Shown one piece after another: positions 1 through 6,210 of a DNA stretch of 6,743 nucleotides (position 1 is the first letter of the stretch; every line of letters begins with the position of its first letter). The DNA is from Ruminococcus sp. UBA6407 (GTDB lineage Bacteria > Bacillota > Clostridia > Oscillospirales > Ruminococcaceae): contig DJPR01000044.1 in NCBI GenBank assembly GCA_002438605.1, positions 1-6,743 on the forward strand, written 5' to 3'. The translations under genes were made by a program, and so were the position numbers. The notes beneath the pieces were generated by a model, which worked only from the letters and a program-made list of their open reading frames with translations, was not told the DNA's origin and searched no databases.

Positions 1-641
1 ATGCAAATCCACAGGGAAATGTGAACAGCAATTCCATGTATGGAAATAATCCTATGTATGCTTATCAGCAGGAAAATGTAAATAATAATTCTATGTATGC
101 AGACCAAGCAAATCAACAAAATATGCAGAATTACAATCCTTATGCTCAGACTTCAAATCAGCCTAATAATAGTATTTATCAGCCGCAGAATTCAGAGTAT
201 TCTGTACAGCAGCCTGCAAACAATCAGTATTATTCGCAAAATCCATATTATAATGCACAGCCTGTTGGTAACCAGATGCCTTCACCTTCACAATATTTTC
301 AAGCACCTTATGGTCAGGCAGGAAACAGCTATTTTGCACAGCCGTCAGGTCAGACAGGTATGATTGGAAGCAGTAACCAGCAGCAGTCTGTATATTCAAC
401 AGGTTCAACAGACCAAATGCAGATGAATACCGGCAGCGGTTCTTTGTTTAAGCAGCGTTTAAATGACATCTTAAATACACATACACCTTCTTTGCCTGCA
501 ACAAATCAGGAACCGACATCTATGGCAAATTTAAATGAGCCATCAAAAAGTGATTTATTAAAGTCTGCCAGAGAAAAGAAAAAATTGGCTAAAATAGACG
601 CTAAATTTGCTAAAAAGGTGAAAAGAAAAGGATATAAATAA
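1..641 (+). CDS. Asn/Gln/Tyr/Met-rich low-complexity protein with basic C-terminus, 5' partial
   Basis: The gene is cut by the left edge. The frame is open from position 3, and the GTG at 21 is very probably an internal valine: the residues before it (ANPQGN) continue the same low-complexity pattern, and there is no Shine-Dalgarno sequence. About 212 residues are visible. The first ~135 are rich in N, Q, Y, M, S and P, with degenerate units such as NSMYGNNPMYAYQQENV and NNSMYADQ and a tyrosine every few residues. A short, more ordered segment follows (SLFKQRLNDILN). The last ~30 residues are strongly basic (REKKKLAKIDAKFAKKVKRK) and could bind nucleic acid or acidic membrane surfaces. No signal peptide, membrane segment or catalytic motif is visible in this part. 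It may be the tail of a larger protein whose folded domain lies outside the window. The family is not recognised and no function is assigned. A hairpin follows the stop codon. Confidence 0.8.
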   Translation, partial: ANPQGNVNSNSMYGNNPMYAYQQENVNNNSMYADQANQQNMQNYNPYAQTSNQPNNSIYQPQNSEYSVQQPANNQYYSQNPYYNAQPVGNQMPSPSQYFQAPYGQAGNSYFAQPSGQTGMIGSSNQQQSVYSTGSTDQMQMNTGSGSLFKQRLNDILNTHTPSLPATNQEPTSMANLNEPSKSDLLKSAREKKKLAKIDAKFAKKVKRKGYK

Positions 642-653
642 GATTATTTCAAA

Positions 654-683
654 AGCGGAAATGCATTAATTTGTGTTTCCGCT
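654..683 (+). terminator. Hairpin after the low-complexity gene, probable terminator
   Basis: AGCGGAAA (654-661) pairs perfectly with TTTCCGCT (676-683). Two G·U pairs and two Watson-Crick pairs extend the stem inward to a loop of about 6 nt. It begins 12 nt after the stop codon. The following AATTATTTAT is U-rich but interrupted, so termination may be moderate. Confidence 0.6.
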
Positions 684-734
684 AATTATTTATCTGTAAA
701 TGTTAACCAAATGAAAAAATCTCTATTATTTTAG

Positions 735-763
735 TAGACAAAAAGAAATTTTTATAATATAAT
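735..763 (+). promoter_or_regulatory. Sigma-A type promoter of the MATE transporter gene
   Basis: The -35 box TAGACA (735-740, 5 of 6 to consensus) and the -10 box TATAAT (758-763, perfect) are separated by exactly 17 nt. Transcription would start near 770, giving a leader of about 25 nt. An overlapping TATAAT at 753-758 is spaced only 12 nt from this -35, so the downstream box is the better choice. Confidence 0.7.
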
Positions 764-794
764 AAGAGCAAAGTACATATAAAGGGTGATGTTA

Positions 795-2144
795 ATGAAT
801 ACAATTTCTGAAAATACAATATTTAGAAAAAAACTTCTTAAGCTTGTTATTCCAATTTCTATGCAGCAGCTTATGATGGCTCTTGTTGGTGTAACAGATG
901 CGGTAATGCTTGGATTTCTCAGTCAGGATTCATTGTCAGCAGTATCTCTTGCGGGACAAGTTCAATTTGTTTATTCATTATTTTTATTTTCAATAACAGG
1001 CGGCGTTTCAATTTTTGCATCACAATATTGGGGACGAGGAAATAAACAGGCAGTTGAAAAAATTTTAGCTATAGGATTAAAAATATCTGTTATAATTTCT
1101 CTGCTGTTTACATTCGGATCTGTTTTTGCACCTGTTGGTCTTATGAAGATATTTACGTCAGAAACTGTACTTGTAGATATGGGAGCAGAATACCTGAGAA
1201 CATATGCATTGTCATTTTTTATGCTTGGTATTTCACAAATATATTTGTGCGTTATGAAAAATTGTGGACAGGCATATAAAAGCTCAATAATAAGCTCAGT
1301 ATCTGTTGTTATTAATATTGTAATGAACTGGCTTTTAATATTCGGAGTTGGAATATTTCCAAAAATGGGAATATCAGGTGCAGCTTTAGCTACTGTAATA
1401 TCAAAGGTTGTTGAGCTTTTGTGGACTTTAATTATAATGCTAAAAAAAGACAATGTAAAAATACAATTATCATATATCATTAGTACTGATCGTGTTTTAA
1501 AAGATGATTACTTTAAATATACACTTCCAATCGTCGGAAATGAACTGGTTTGGGGACTAGGCTTTACGATGTATTCTGTAATTATGGGACATCTGGGAAG
1601 TGACGCAGCAGCAGCTAACTCTATTGCAAATATTATCAAGAATTTGTCAGTATGCGTTTGCATGGGAATTGGAAGTGCCAGCGGAGTAATAATAGGTTCA
1701 GAGCTTGGCAGAGGCAATCTTGAAAAGGCGAAGAAATATGGTTCAAAGCTTTGTAAAATTTCAATTATCGGCGGAGCTATTTCGGGTGCTGTTATTTTAT
1801 GTATAATTCCATTTATTCATTTGTTTTCAAGTTTAACATCTACTGCACAGGATTATCTCAAAGTAATGCTTATTGTTTCATCATATTATGTAATAGGCAA
1901 GTCAATTAATACAACGACCATTGCAGGAATTTTTCCGGCAGGCGGAGATTCAAAGTTTGGCTTAAAATGTGATGCTTTTACAATGTGGGCAGTCGTAGTT
2001 CCTATAGGCTTGATTGCTGCATTTGTACTTAAACTTTCAGTGCCGCTTGTATATATAATGATTAATATTGATGAGATAGTAAAATTACCTGCGGTATATC
2101 ATCATTATAAAAAATATCATTGGCTGAAAAATCTGACTAAATAG
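795..2144 (+). CDS. MATE-family multidrug/toxin efflux transporter
   Basis: A predicted 449-residue inner-membrane protein with the length and hydrophobic pattern of a 12-helix MATE transporter (two MatE domains). This family exports cationic drugs, dyes or metabolites using a Na+ or H+ gradient; the substrate here is unknown. The N-lobe carries the family-like segment VTDAVMLGFLSQDSLSAVSL. The two lobes show the expected internal duplication: SQYWGRGN near residue 77 corresponds to GSELGRGN near residue 301, each followed by a charged cytoplasmic stretch. The ATG at 795 is preferred because AAAGGG (781-786) lies 8 nt upstream. The GTG at 786 overlaps that ribosome site and is unlikely. The gene has its own promoter and ends just before a strong terminator, so it looks monocistronic. 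It is full length with no frame damage. The NorM-like versus DinF-like subfamily cannot be decided by eye. Confidence 0.93.
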   Translation: MNTISENTIFRKKLLKLVIPISMQQLMMALVGVTDAVMLGFLSQDSLSAVSLAGQVQFVYSLFLFSITGGVSIFASQYWGRGNKQAVEKILAIGLKISVIISLLFTFGSVFAPVGLMKIFTSETVLVDMGAEYLRTYALSFFMLGISQIYLCVMKNCGQAYKSSIISSVSVVINIVMNWLLIFGVGIFPKMGISGAALATVISKVVELLWTLIIMLKKDNVKIQLSYIISTDRVLKDDYFKYTLPIVGNELVWGLGFTMYSVIMGHLGSDAAAANSIANIIKNLSVCVCMGIGSASGVIIGSELGRGNLEKAKKYGSKLCKISIIGGAISGAVILCIIPFIHLFSSLTSTAQDYLKVMLIVSSYYVIGKSINTTTIAGIFPAGGDSKFGLKCDAFTMWAVVVPIGLIAAFVLKLSVPLVYIMINIDEIVKLPAVYHHYKKYHWLKNLTK

Positions 2145-2147
2145 AAC

Positions 2148-2174
2148 AAAACCCGAGAGAAAATCTCGGGTTTT
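2148..2174. terminator. Bidirectional Rho-independent terminator between convergent genes
   Basis: A perfect 11-bp stem, AAAACCCGAGA (2148-2158) with TCTCGGGTTTT (2164-2174), closes a 5-nt loop. The A and T flanks give a U-tract in either direction. It lies 3 nt after the MATE stop codon and 12 nt beyond the lyase stop codon, so it can end both convergent transcripts. Confidence 0.92.
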
Positions 2175-2186
2175 AAAATTGATATT

Positions 2187-4805
2187 TTAAACAGGTAATT
2201 TGTTGATTATATTTAAAATATACTTTTGTATTGCAACAGCATCCTGAGTATTAATTCCGTTTCCTGAGGCATGAACATCTGCATTAATTATGCCCTGAGC
2301 TGAAATATTATAGGTTTGATTATTCAGCAGATAACACTTGATAAGTACTGCATCTGAAACATCAACGTTTCCGTCACAGTTAGCATCACCATAAGTAATT
2401 TTCAAGCCTGTATCAGCAGGTGTTGTTGGGGTATCAGCAAGAGTTAAAATCCAGCTTTGACATGAATATCCGTTTAACTCCCATTGCTGAACATTTGCAC
2501 CGTCAGTTGTTGAACCATTTATAACTTCAATACATGAAGCATTATTTGAGATTTTAGTTTGTATTAAATATGAACCGTCACTGTTTTTAACAAGTTTAAA
2601 TTGTTGATTATCATTTCCGGAGTAATTATATATCTGTATATTTGTACCATTATCTGTTTTTTTGGCTGTAACATCAAGAGCAAATGAACTGTTGTCTCCA
2701 ATTTGAGGAATAAGAGAATAATATCCGTCACCCTTTGAAATCAGTTTCCAGGTTGTTGAATCTGATAAGGATTGCTGTACATTTGATACATTTGAGGGGA
2801 CATTATTTTCAACATTGAGATATAATCCACTGTTAAGATTTTTTATTACATAAATTCCACCGTCAATAATTTCAGTGGGATTAGTGTCAGACTGCTGTTG
2901 AGTTGTGGTAACTGTTGGCTTCTGTGTGACAGCAGTTGTAACAGGTTCAACAGGCTTTGAAGCTCCATTTACTTTAACCGAAGGTCTGTCAGGCATTTTT
3001 TCGTCTGAACCTAAATAAAAACTGGTATGTGCAGGCTGATTATAACAATTTTGTTCTCCTGCTACTTGAGTGCGGTACTGAACATCATGCATCAGGGTTG
3101 TAATACGGCTTCCTGTTAAGTAAGGCGTGCAGAAAATTCTTAATTTAGAGCTGTCACTTGTAGGGAAAATGACTTCTTCTCTCCAGTCACCAAATATATC
3201 AGCCGATAAACATGGATTTGCTTTAGTGCTATTGATTGAAACACAGCCTTCAGCACTAAAAAGTGTTTCGATTTTTGTTGTACTGGTCATTTTACTGATA
3301 GTTGTACCGTCAAGAAGTTCTCTTTCAAAATCTCCGTCCCAATAAATAAGGAAATTTTGTGCAGGTCTTTTTGTACCTATTGAATTTCCATATCCGTTAT
3401 AAACGTCATTTGAAGCTGCACCCCAGAATTCTGAACCTTTATTTCCTGCATATACATTTCCTGCACAACAGCGTCCTGTATCCTTTGAGCCGTTATAATG
3501 AAAAATAATACTGCCGTCTTTAGCGTCAATCAATGATACACCATATGGAGCAGCTTCATGACATGTCCAAAGCTCAAGACCATTTCTGTCTGGCAAAAGA
3601 TCTGCAAGATGCATAGCGTCGCCATGACCAAGTTTTGTACACCATAAGAGCTTTCCGTCATCATCAATACATGTAGCACCTAATACAAGCTCCTGTTTGC
3701 CGTCTCCGTCAACGTCACCGGCCATACAGTTATGGTTTCCATTGCCTTTGGCTGCTGATGATTCTGAATTATTTGAATCAAAAGTCCAGCGTTTAACTAA
3801 TTTCTTGTTTACTACATCATAAGCAACAGCAGTCATTCTTGTATAGTAGCCTCTTACAGAAACTGCACTCGGATGTACTCCGTCAAGATAAGCAACAGCT
3901 CCCAAAAAACGATCTACTCTGTTTCCGTATTTGTCACCCCAATCTGCAACCTTGCCTCTTGGAAATTCGTAATCTACTGTATCAAGAGCTTTACCGGTAG
4001 CACCGTCAAAAAGGGTATAATATTCAGGGCCGTCCAGTATGTATCCGCTTGAATTGCGATAATTTTTGCTTGCATCACCAATAATATTTCCAACGCCGTC
4101 TTTTGTGCCGTCTGCGGTTTTACATGTCATTTCTGCTTTGCCGTCACAATCAAAATCAGCAACGAGAAATTGTGTATAGTGAGCTCCGGCACGAATATTT
4201 TGACCTAAATCTATTCTCCAGAGTTGTTTACCGGTGAGCGTATAGCAGTCGATATAAACATTTCCTGTTTCACCGCTTTGAGAGTTATCTTTTGCATTGG
4301 ACGGATCCCATTTTACGAAAATTTCATATGTACCGTCACCGTCAACATCACCCACAGAGCAATCGCCGGCGGTATATATACAATTTGACGCAGCAGGTAT
4401 ATTTAATGGTATATCAAAATAGTTTGTATTTGAAGTAAGACTGCATTTTTCAGAAGAAATAAGTTCAGAGCCATTTAAGGTATCAATTTTGTATATTGAG
4501 CTTGCTGAACCTGTACTGTCAAAATAGCAGGTTGACTCATTTGAATTGCTTGTATAGATGAGTTTGTCATCTCTATAAAGGTTAAATGTGGCATTATCGG
4601 GGTCATTTGCAAGAAATCTCCAACTTATAAGCATGCCTGAACCGGTATTTATTGCACTAATGCCTCTGTTTAAGTTTTCAACTATACAGCTGTCATAGGC
4701 AGCTTTTGAATTAATTTCAGAAAAATAATTTTGCTGTATAAGTGCTGAATTTGCAGTAATGAGCAAAGAAGCCGTTATGGCAGCTAACCGATTAAATATT
4801 TTCAT
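2187..4805 (-). CDS. Secreted PL11 rhamnogalacturonan lyase with ricin-type CBM13-like module and dockerin
   Basis: An 872-residue modular exo-enzyme. Residues 1 to ~30 form a signal peptide (MKIFNRLAAITASLLITANSA). Residues ~45-605 match the PL11 family (YesW-like), which cleaves the rhamnogalacturonan I backbone of pectin by beta-elimination. Evidence is an N-terminal beta domain (ISWRFLANDPDNATFNLYRD), then a beta-propeller with Ca-binding-like loops GDVDGDGTYEIF (~152), DFDCDGKAE (~217) and GDVDGDGKQELVLG (~362), and the typical GHGDAMHLADLLPDRNGLE and MHDVQYRTQVAGEQNCYNQP segments. A Thr/Pro/Gln linker (~612-645) leads to a ricin-B-type domain (~646-790) with QxW-like motifs (QQF, QSW). 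The dockerin follows (~804-872). Its first Ca loop is canonical (D807, N809, D811, D815, D818). The second, from D843, is atypical. The ATG at 4805 has AAGGG 7 nt upstream; a TTG 30 nt earlier gives a poor signal peptide. Endo or exo mode cannot be read from the sequence. Family assignment is by remembered motifs. Confidence 0.93.
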   Translation of the reverse strand: MKIFNRLAAITASLLITANSALIQQNYFSEINSKAAYDSCIVENLNRGISAINTGSGMLISWRFLANDPDNATFNLYRDDKLIYTSNSNESTCYFDSTGSASSIYKIDTLNGSELISSEKCSLTSNTNYFDIPLNIPAASNCIYTAGDCSVGDVDGDGTYEIFVKWDPSNAKDNSQSGETGNVYIDCYTLTGKQLWRIDLGQNIRAGAHYTQFLVADFDCDGKAEMTCKTADGTKDGVGNIIGDASKNYRNSSGYILDGPEYYTLFDGATGKALDTVDYEFPRGKVADWGDKYGNRVDRFLGAVAYLDGVHPSAVSVRGYYTRMTAVAYDVVNKKLVKRWTFDSNNSESSAAKGNGNHNCMAGDVDGDGKQELVLGATCIDDDGKLLWCTKLGHGDAMHLADLLPDRNGLELWTCHEAAPYGVSLIDAKDGSIIFHYNGSKDTGRCCAGNVYAGNKGSEFWGAASNDVYNGYGNSIGTKRPAQNFLIYWDGDFERELLDGTTISKMTSTTKIETLFSAEGCVSINSTKANPCLSADIFGDWREEVIFPTSDSSKLRIFCTPYLTGSRITTLMHDVQYRTQVAGEQNCYNQPAHTSFYLGSDEKMPDRPSVKVNGASKPVEPVTTAVTQKPTVTTTQQQSDTNPTEIIDGGIYVIKNLNSGLYLNVENNVPSNVSNVQQSLSDSTTWKLISKGDGYYSLIPQIGDNSSFALDVTAKKTDNGTNIQIYNYSGNDNQQFKLVKNSDGSYLIQTKISNNASCIEVINGSTTDGANVQQWELNGYSCQSWILTLADTPTTPADTGLKITYGDANCDGNVDVSDAVLIKCYLLNNQTYNISAQGIINADVHASGNGINTQDAVAIQKYILNIINKLPV

Positions 4806-4867
4806 AATATTTCCCTTCTTTTTTAGTTGTGTCAAAAATGTGCTGTCTGTACATCCTAACAGTTGCC

Positions 4868-4939
4868 CTAAAAATTTTTATGTATATACGTTAGTGGTTC
4901 TATTATATTATGTTGGATAAATAAAATATTAAAATTCAT
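4868..4939 (-). CDS. Possible leader peptide ORF upstream of the rhamnogalacturonan lyase
   Basis: A 23-codon ORF (MNFNILFIQHNIIEPLTYIH, then KNF) is preceded by a perfect Shine-Dalgarno AGGAGG (4946-4951) 6 nt before its ATG. That is a stronger ribosome site than the lyase's own. It ends 62 nt before the lyase start and would lie on the lyase mRNA if the promoter at 4996-5023 is used. The peptide is Ile/Asn-rich with no obvious run of one regulatory amino acid. It may be an attenuator or stabilising leader, a small protein, or chance in AT-rich DNA. No homologue is recognised. Confidence 0.4.
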   Translation of the reverse strand: MNFNILFIQHNIIEPLTYIHKNF

Positions 4940-4995
4940 TGTATGCCTCCTATCATTATAAATTAACTTAATAATAAATTTTTTATTATAATTTA

Positions 4996-5023
4996 ATTAT
5001 ATCACTAAAAATAAATAAATCAA
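4996..5023 (-). promoter_or_regulatory. Probable promoter of the lyase transcript, with overlapping AT palindrome
   Basis: Reading the minus strand, TTGATT (5023-5018) is followed after 16 nt by TATAAT (5001-4996), with TG one base upstream (5004-5003), forming an extended -10. The start would be near 4989, giving a leader of roughly 185 nt that contains the 23-codon ORF. A 15-bp palindrome, TATAATT-T-AATTATA (4987-5001), covers the -10 and start site and could be an operator, although all-AT palindromes are common by chance here. Other TATAAT-like boxes at 4902-4907, 4955-4960 and 4985-4990 lack good -35 boxes. Confidence 0.5.
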
Positions 5024-5299
5024 CATTTTATAATGATTATGAGAAAAATCTGCTAATTAAACAAAAAAATATACATATTATGTACGTTTTGACCAAATAA
5101 CATTATTTAAAAAGATTTTATTAAATTACAACATATAAGAAGTTATATATTATATTGTTTAGCAGTGGTGCAGTGGCGTTTTTTAAATAAGACAGTATGT
5201 TCTTTATTTTACTTTGCATAACTACTGATGTGAAATTTTTGCAGTATATCGTTATTTATATTTTTTAACGACTTTTTTTACAGTTTAGTGACAGTTCAA
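5024..5299. other. AT-rich spacer without a recognisable gene
   Basis: No credible ORF or RNA gene is seen on either strand. Minor structure: a tandem GCAGTGG at 5162-5168 and 5170-5176, and a weak hairpin TCGTTA (5249-5254) with TAACGA (5266-5271) followed by seven T (5273-5279). The hairpin could be a remnant plus-strand terminator, but its stem has only two G-C pairs. Confidence 0.6.
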
Positions 5300-5328
5300 T
5301 TGACGTATTATTGTTTTTATGGTAAAAT
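5300..5328 (+). promoter_or_regulatory. Orphan promoter upstream of a hairpin, no ORF behind it
   Basis: TTGACG (5300-5305, 5 of 6) and TAAAAT (5323-5328, 5 of 6) are separated by 17 nt, with a TGn extension (5320-5322) in front of the -10. Transcription would begin near 5335. Only trivial ORFs follow for about 165 nt, so it may drive a non-coding RNA or act as a distal promoter of the HTH gene. Confidence 0.5.
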
Positions 5329-5332
5329 AAGT

Positions 5333-5411
5333 ACATTGGATGAATGTCCAAAATAAATAATATTACTTTTTCTACCCATTAACAGCTCTTACCTATAAGG
5401 TGAGGGCTGTT
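5333..5411 (+). ncRNA. Candidate structured RNA of unknown function
   Basis: Just downstream of the orphan promoter are a small hairpin, TTGGA (5336-5340) with TCCAA (5347-5351), and a strong one, AACAGCTCTTACCT (5381-5394) with AGGTGAGGGCTGTT (5398-5411). The latter pairs over 14 positions with two G·U pairs and a 3-nt loop. It has no good U-tract on either strand, so it is not a typical terminator. No known RNA family is recognised. A mobile-element remnant is an alternative. The boundaries are guesses. Confidence 0.3.
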
Positions 5412-5450
5412 GGTGGTTTATGACGAAAATTTGACTTTGAATAGCGAGGT

Positions 5451-5463
5451 CTACTGTAAGTAG
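5451..5463. promoter_or_regulatory. Candidate operator of the HTH regulator
   Basis: The perfect inverted repeat CTACT-GTA-AGTAG ends one base before the -35 box of the HTH gene promoter. Dimeric XRE-type repressors often bind such short palindromes next to their own promoter. The assignment rests on position and symmetry only. Confidence 0.35.
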
Positions 5464-5464
5464 G

Positions 5465-5493
5465 TTGATATTTATTCATTGAACTGATATAAT
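5465..5493 (+). promoter_or_regulatory. Promoter of the HTH-desulfoferrodoxin gene
   Basis: TTGATA (5465-5470, 5 of 6) and TATAAT (5488-5493) are separated by 17 nt, with an extended -10 (TG at 5485-5486). Transcription would start near 5500, which coincides with the ATG of the 25-codon ORF and lies 80 nt before the regulator's start. Confidence 0.7.
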
Positions 5494-5499
5494 TGCAGC

Positions 5500-5577
5500 A
5501 TGGAACAAATTATTCAGGACAATGCCGCACTAAAAATGTATGATATTGACCAAATGTGTTCCGGAAAGGAAGAGTAA
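5500..5577 (+). CDS. Possible 25-residue ORF directly upstream of the HTH gene
   Basis: The frame encodes MEQIIQDNAALKMYDIDQMC followed by SGKEE. It ends 2 nt before the regulator's ATG and contains the regulator's Shine-Dalgarno sequence, an arrangement that could couple translation. Its composition is protein-like, charged and helical. It has no ribosome site, and the predicted transcript starts at or next to its ATG, so it would have to be read leaderless. It may instead be untranslated leader or a remnant of an older reading frame. The family is not recognised. Confidence 0.3.
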   Translation: MEQIIQDNAALKMYDIDQMCSGKEE

Positions 5578-5579
5578 AA

Positions 5580-6155
5580 ATGATATACATAACAGGTACA
5601 CAATTAAAAACTTTAAGGGAAAATATGAATCTTACTCAAAAGGAACTTGCTGATATATTGGATGTAAGTGATAAAACTATATCAAAATGGGAAACAAGCA
5701 GAGGTTATCCCGATATAAGCATACTTCCCGAACTTGCAGAGGCATTGGGAGTTTCCGTTTCAGAACTGCTTACAAACAATATAGTAAGAAATAATAACCG
5801 TCATGGAAATATGCTGAAAACGGAATTTTATGTATGTCCTGTTTGCGGTAATGTAATTCATAGTATAGGAGAAGGTTTATTTCATTGTTGTGGAATATCA
5901 TTGCCTAAGCTGGAAGCAGAAGCGGATTGTGGAGATATAAAAGTTCAGAATATTGACGGTGAATTATTTGTATCATTAGTACATGAAATGAATAAGCAGC
6001 ATTATATTTCATTTATTGCTTATGCAACTGCTGATACATTGAATATCAAAAAGTGTTATCCTGAACAAAATGCTGAATGTTATTTTGCGAAAAGCGGAAG
6101 TGGTATTATTTATGTGTATTGCAACAGGCATGGTTTAATTAAAGTAAATATTTAG
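5580..6155 (+). CDS. XRE-type HTH transcriptional regulator fused to a desulfoferrodoxin-like domain
   Basis: A 191-residue cytoplasmic protein, probably an iron- or redox-responsive transcription factor. Residues ~8-63 form a Cro/C1-type helix-turn-helix (LTQKELADILDVSDKTISKW, then PDISILPELAEALGVSVSEL). After a short Asn-rich linker, residues ~83-110 resemble the desulforedoxin domain: CPVCGN (Cys86, Cys89) and HCCG (Cys103, Cys104) would hold one Fe(Cys)4 centre. Residues ~125-191 resemble the superoxide reductase domain: VHEMNKQHYISFI (His135, His141) and YCNRHGLIK (Cys181, His184) align with four of the five ligands of its catalytic iron. The EKHxP segment, with the remaining His and the catalytic Lys, is missing, so sensing seems likelier than catalysis. 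The ATG at 5580 is chosen for AAAGGA (5565-5570) 9 nt upstream. The GTG at 5556 has no ribosome site and adds only a non-conserved tail. A palindrome at its promoter suggests autoregulation. Domain calls rest on remembered motifs. Confidence 0.88.
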   Translation: MIYITGTQLKTLRENMNLTQKELADILDVSDKTISKWETSRGYPDISILPELAEALGVSVSELLTNNIVRNNNRHGNMLKTEFYVCPVCGNVIHSIGEGLFHCCGISLPKLEAEADCGDIKVQNIDGELFVSLVHEMNKQHYISFIAYATADTLNIKKCYPEQNAECYFAKSGSGIIYVYCNRHGLIKVNI

Positions 6156-6191
6156 GGTAACACCACACAATCCTTATGCGGTGTTGCCTTA
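6153..6191 (+). terminator. Stem-loop overlapping the stop codon of the HTH gene
   Basis: TAGGGTAACACC (6153-6164) pairs with GGTGTTGCCTTA (6180-6191) over 12 positions including two G·U pairs. After one mismatch, two further pairs continue inward. The stop codon lies inside the stem. There is no U-tract, so it is more likely an mRNA 3'-end or stability structure, or a repeat, than a full terminator. Confidence 0.45.
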
Positions 6192-6210
6192 GAACATGGT
6201 TTTGCAAAAT

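Noticed and set aside
21..23. GTG as the start of the low-complexity gene
   Set aside because: The frame is open to the window edge with the same N/P/Q-rich composition, and no ribosome site precedes it.
723..737. CTATT...AGTAG near the MATE -35 as a second operator for the HTH regulator
   Set aside because: Only an imperfect half match with a different spacer; expected by chance in AT-rich DNA.
786..794. GTG at 786 or ATG at 789 as the MATE start
   Set aside because: Both fall in or directly next to the AAAGGG ribosome site. The ATG at 795 is 8 nt downstream of it; the ATG at 789 is only 2 nt away.
971..1480. 169-codon minus-strand frame inside the MATE gene
   Set aside because: Antisense shadow of a clear membrane-protein gene, with no ribosome site or recognisable domain.
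3127..3345. 72-codon plus-strand frame inside the lyase gene
   Set aside because: Antisense shadow; the lyase frame is continuous and matches its family there.
4806..4835. TTG start for the lyase, 10 codons upstream
   Set aside because: It would place charged residues before the signal peptide, and the Shine-Dalgarno AAGGG lies downstream of it, correctly spaced for the ATG at 4805.
4902..4907. Minus-strand TATAAT close to the lyase as its main promoter
   Set aside because: No acceptable -35 at 16-18 nt, and it lies within the leader ORF. The pair at 4996-5023 is better.
5162..5176. Tandem GCAGTGG as a repeat array or CRISPR-like element
   Set aside because: Only two 7-base copies one base apart. 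No array, spacers or further copies were seen.
5336..5438. Tiny ORFs behind the orphan promoter (MNVQNK, MTKI)
   Set aside because: Too short, no ribosome sites, and interrupted by the hairpin.
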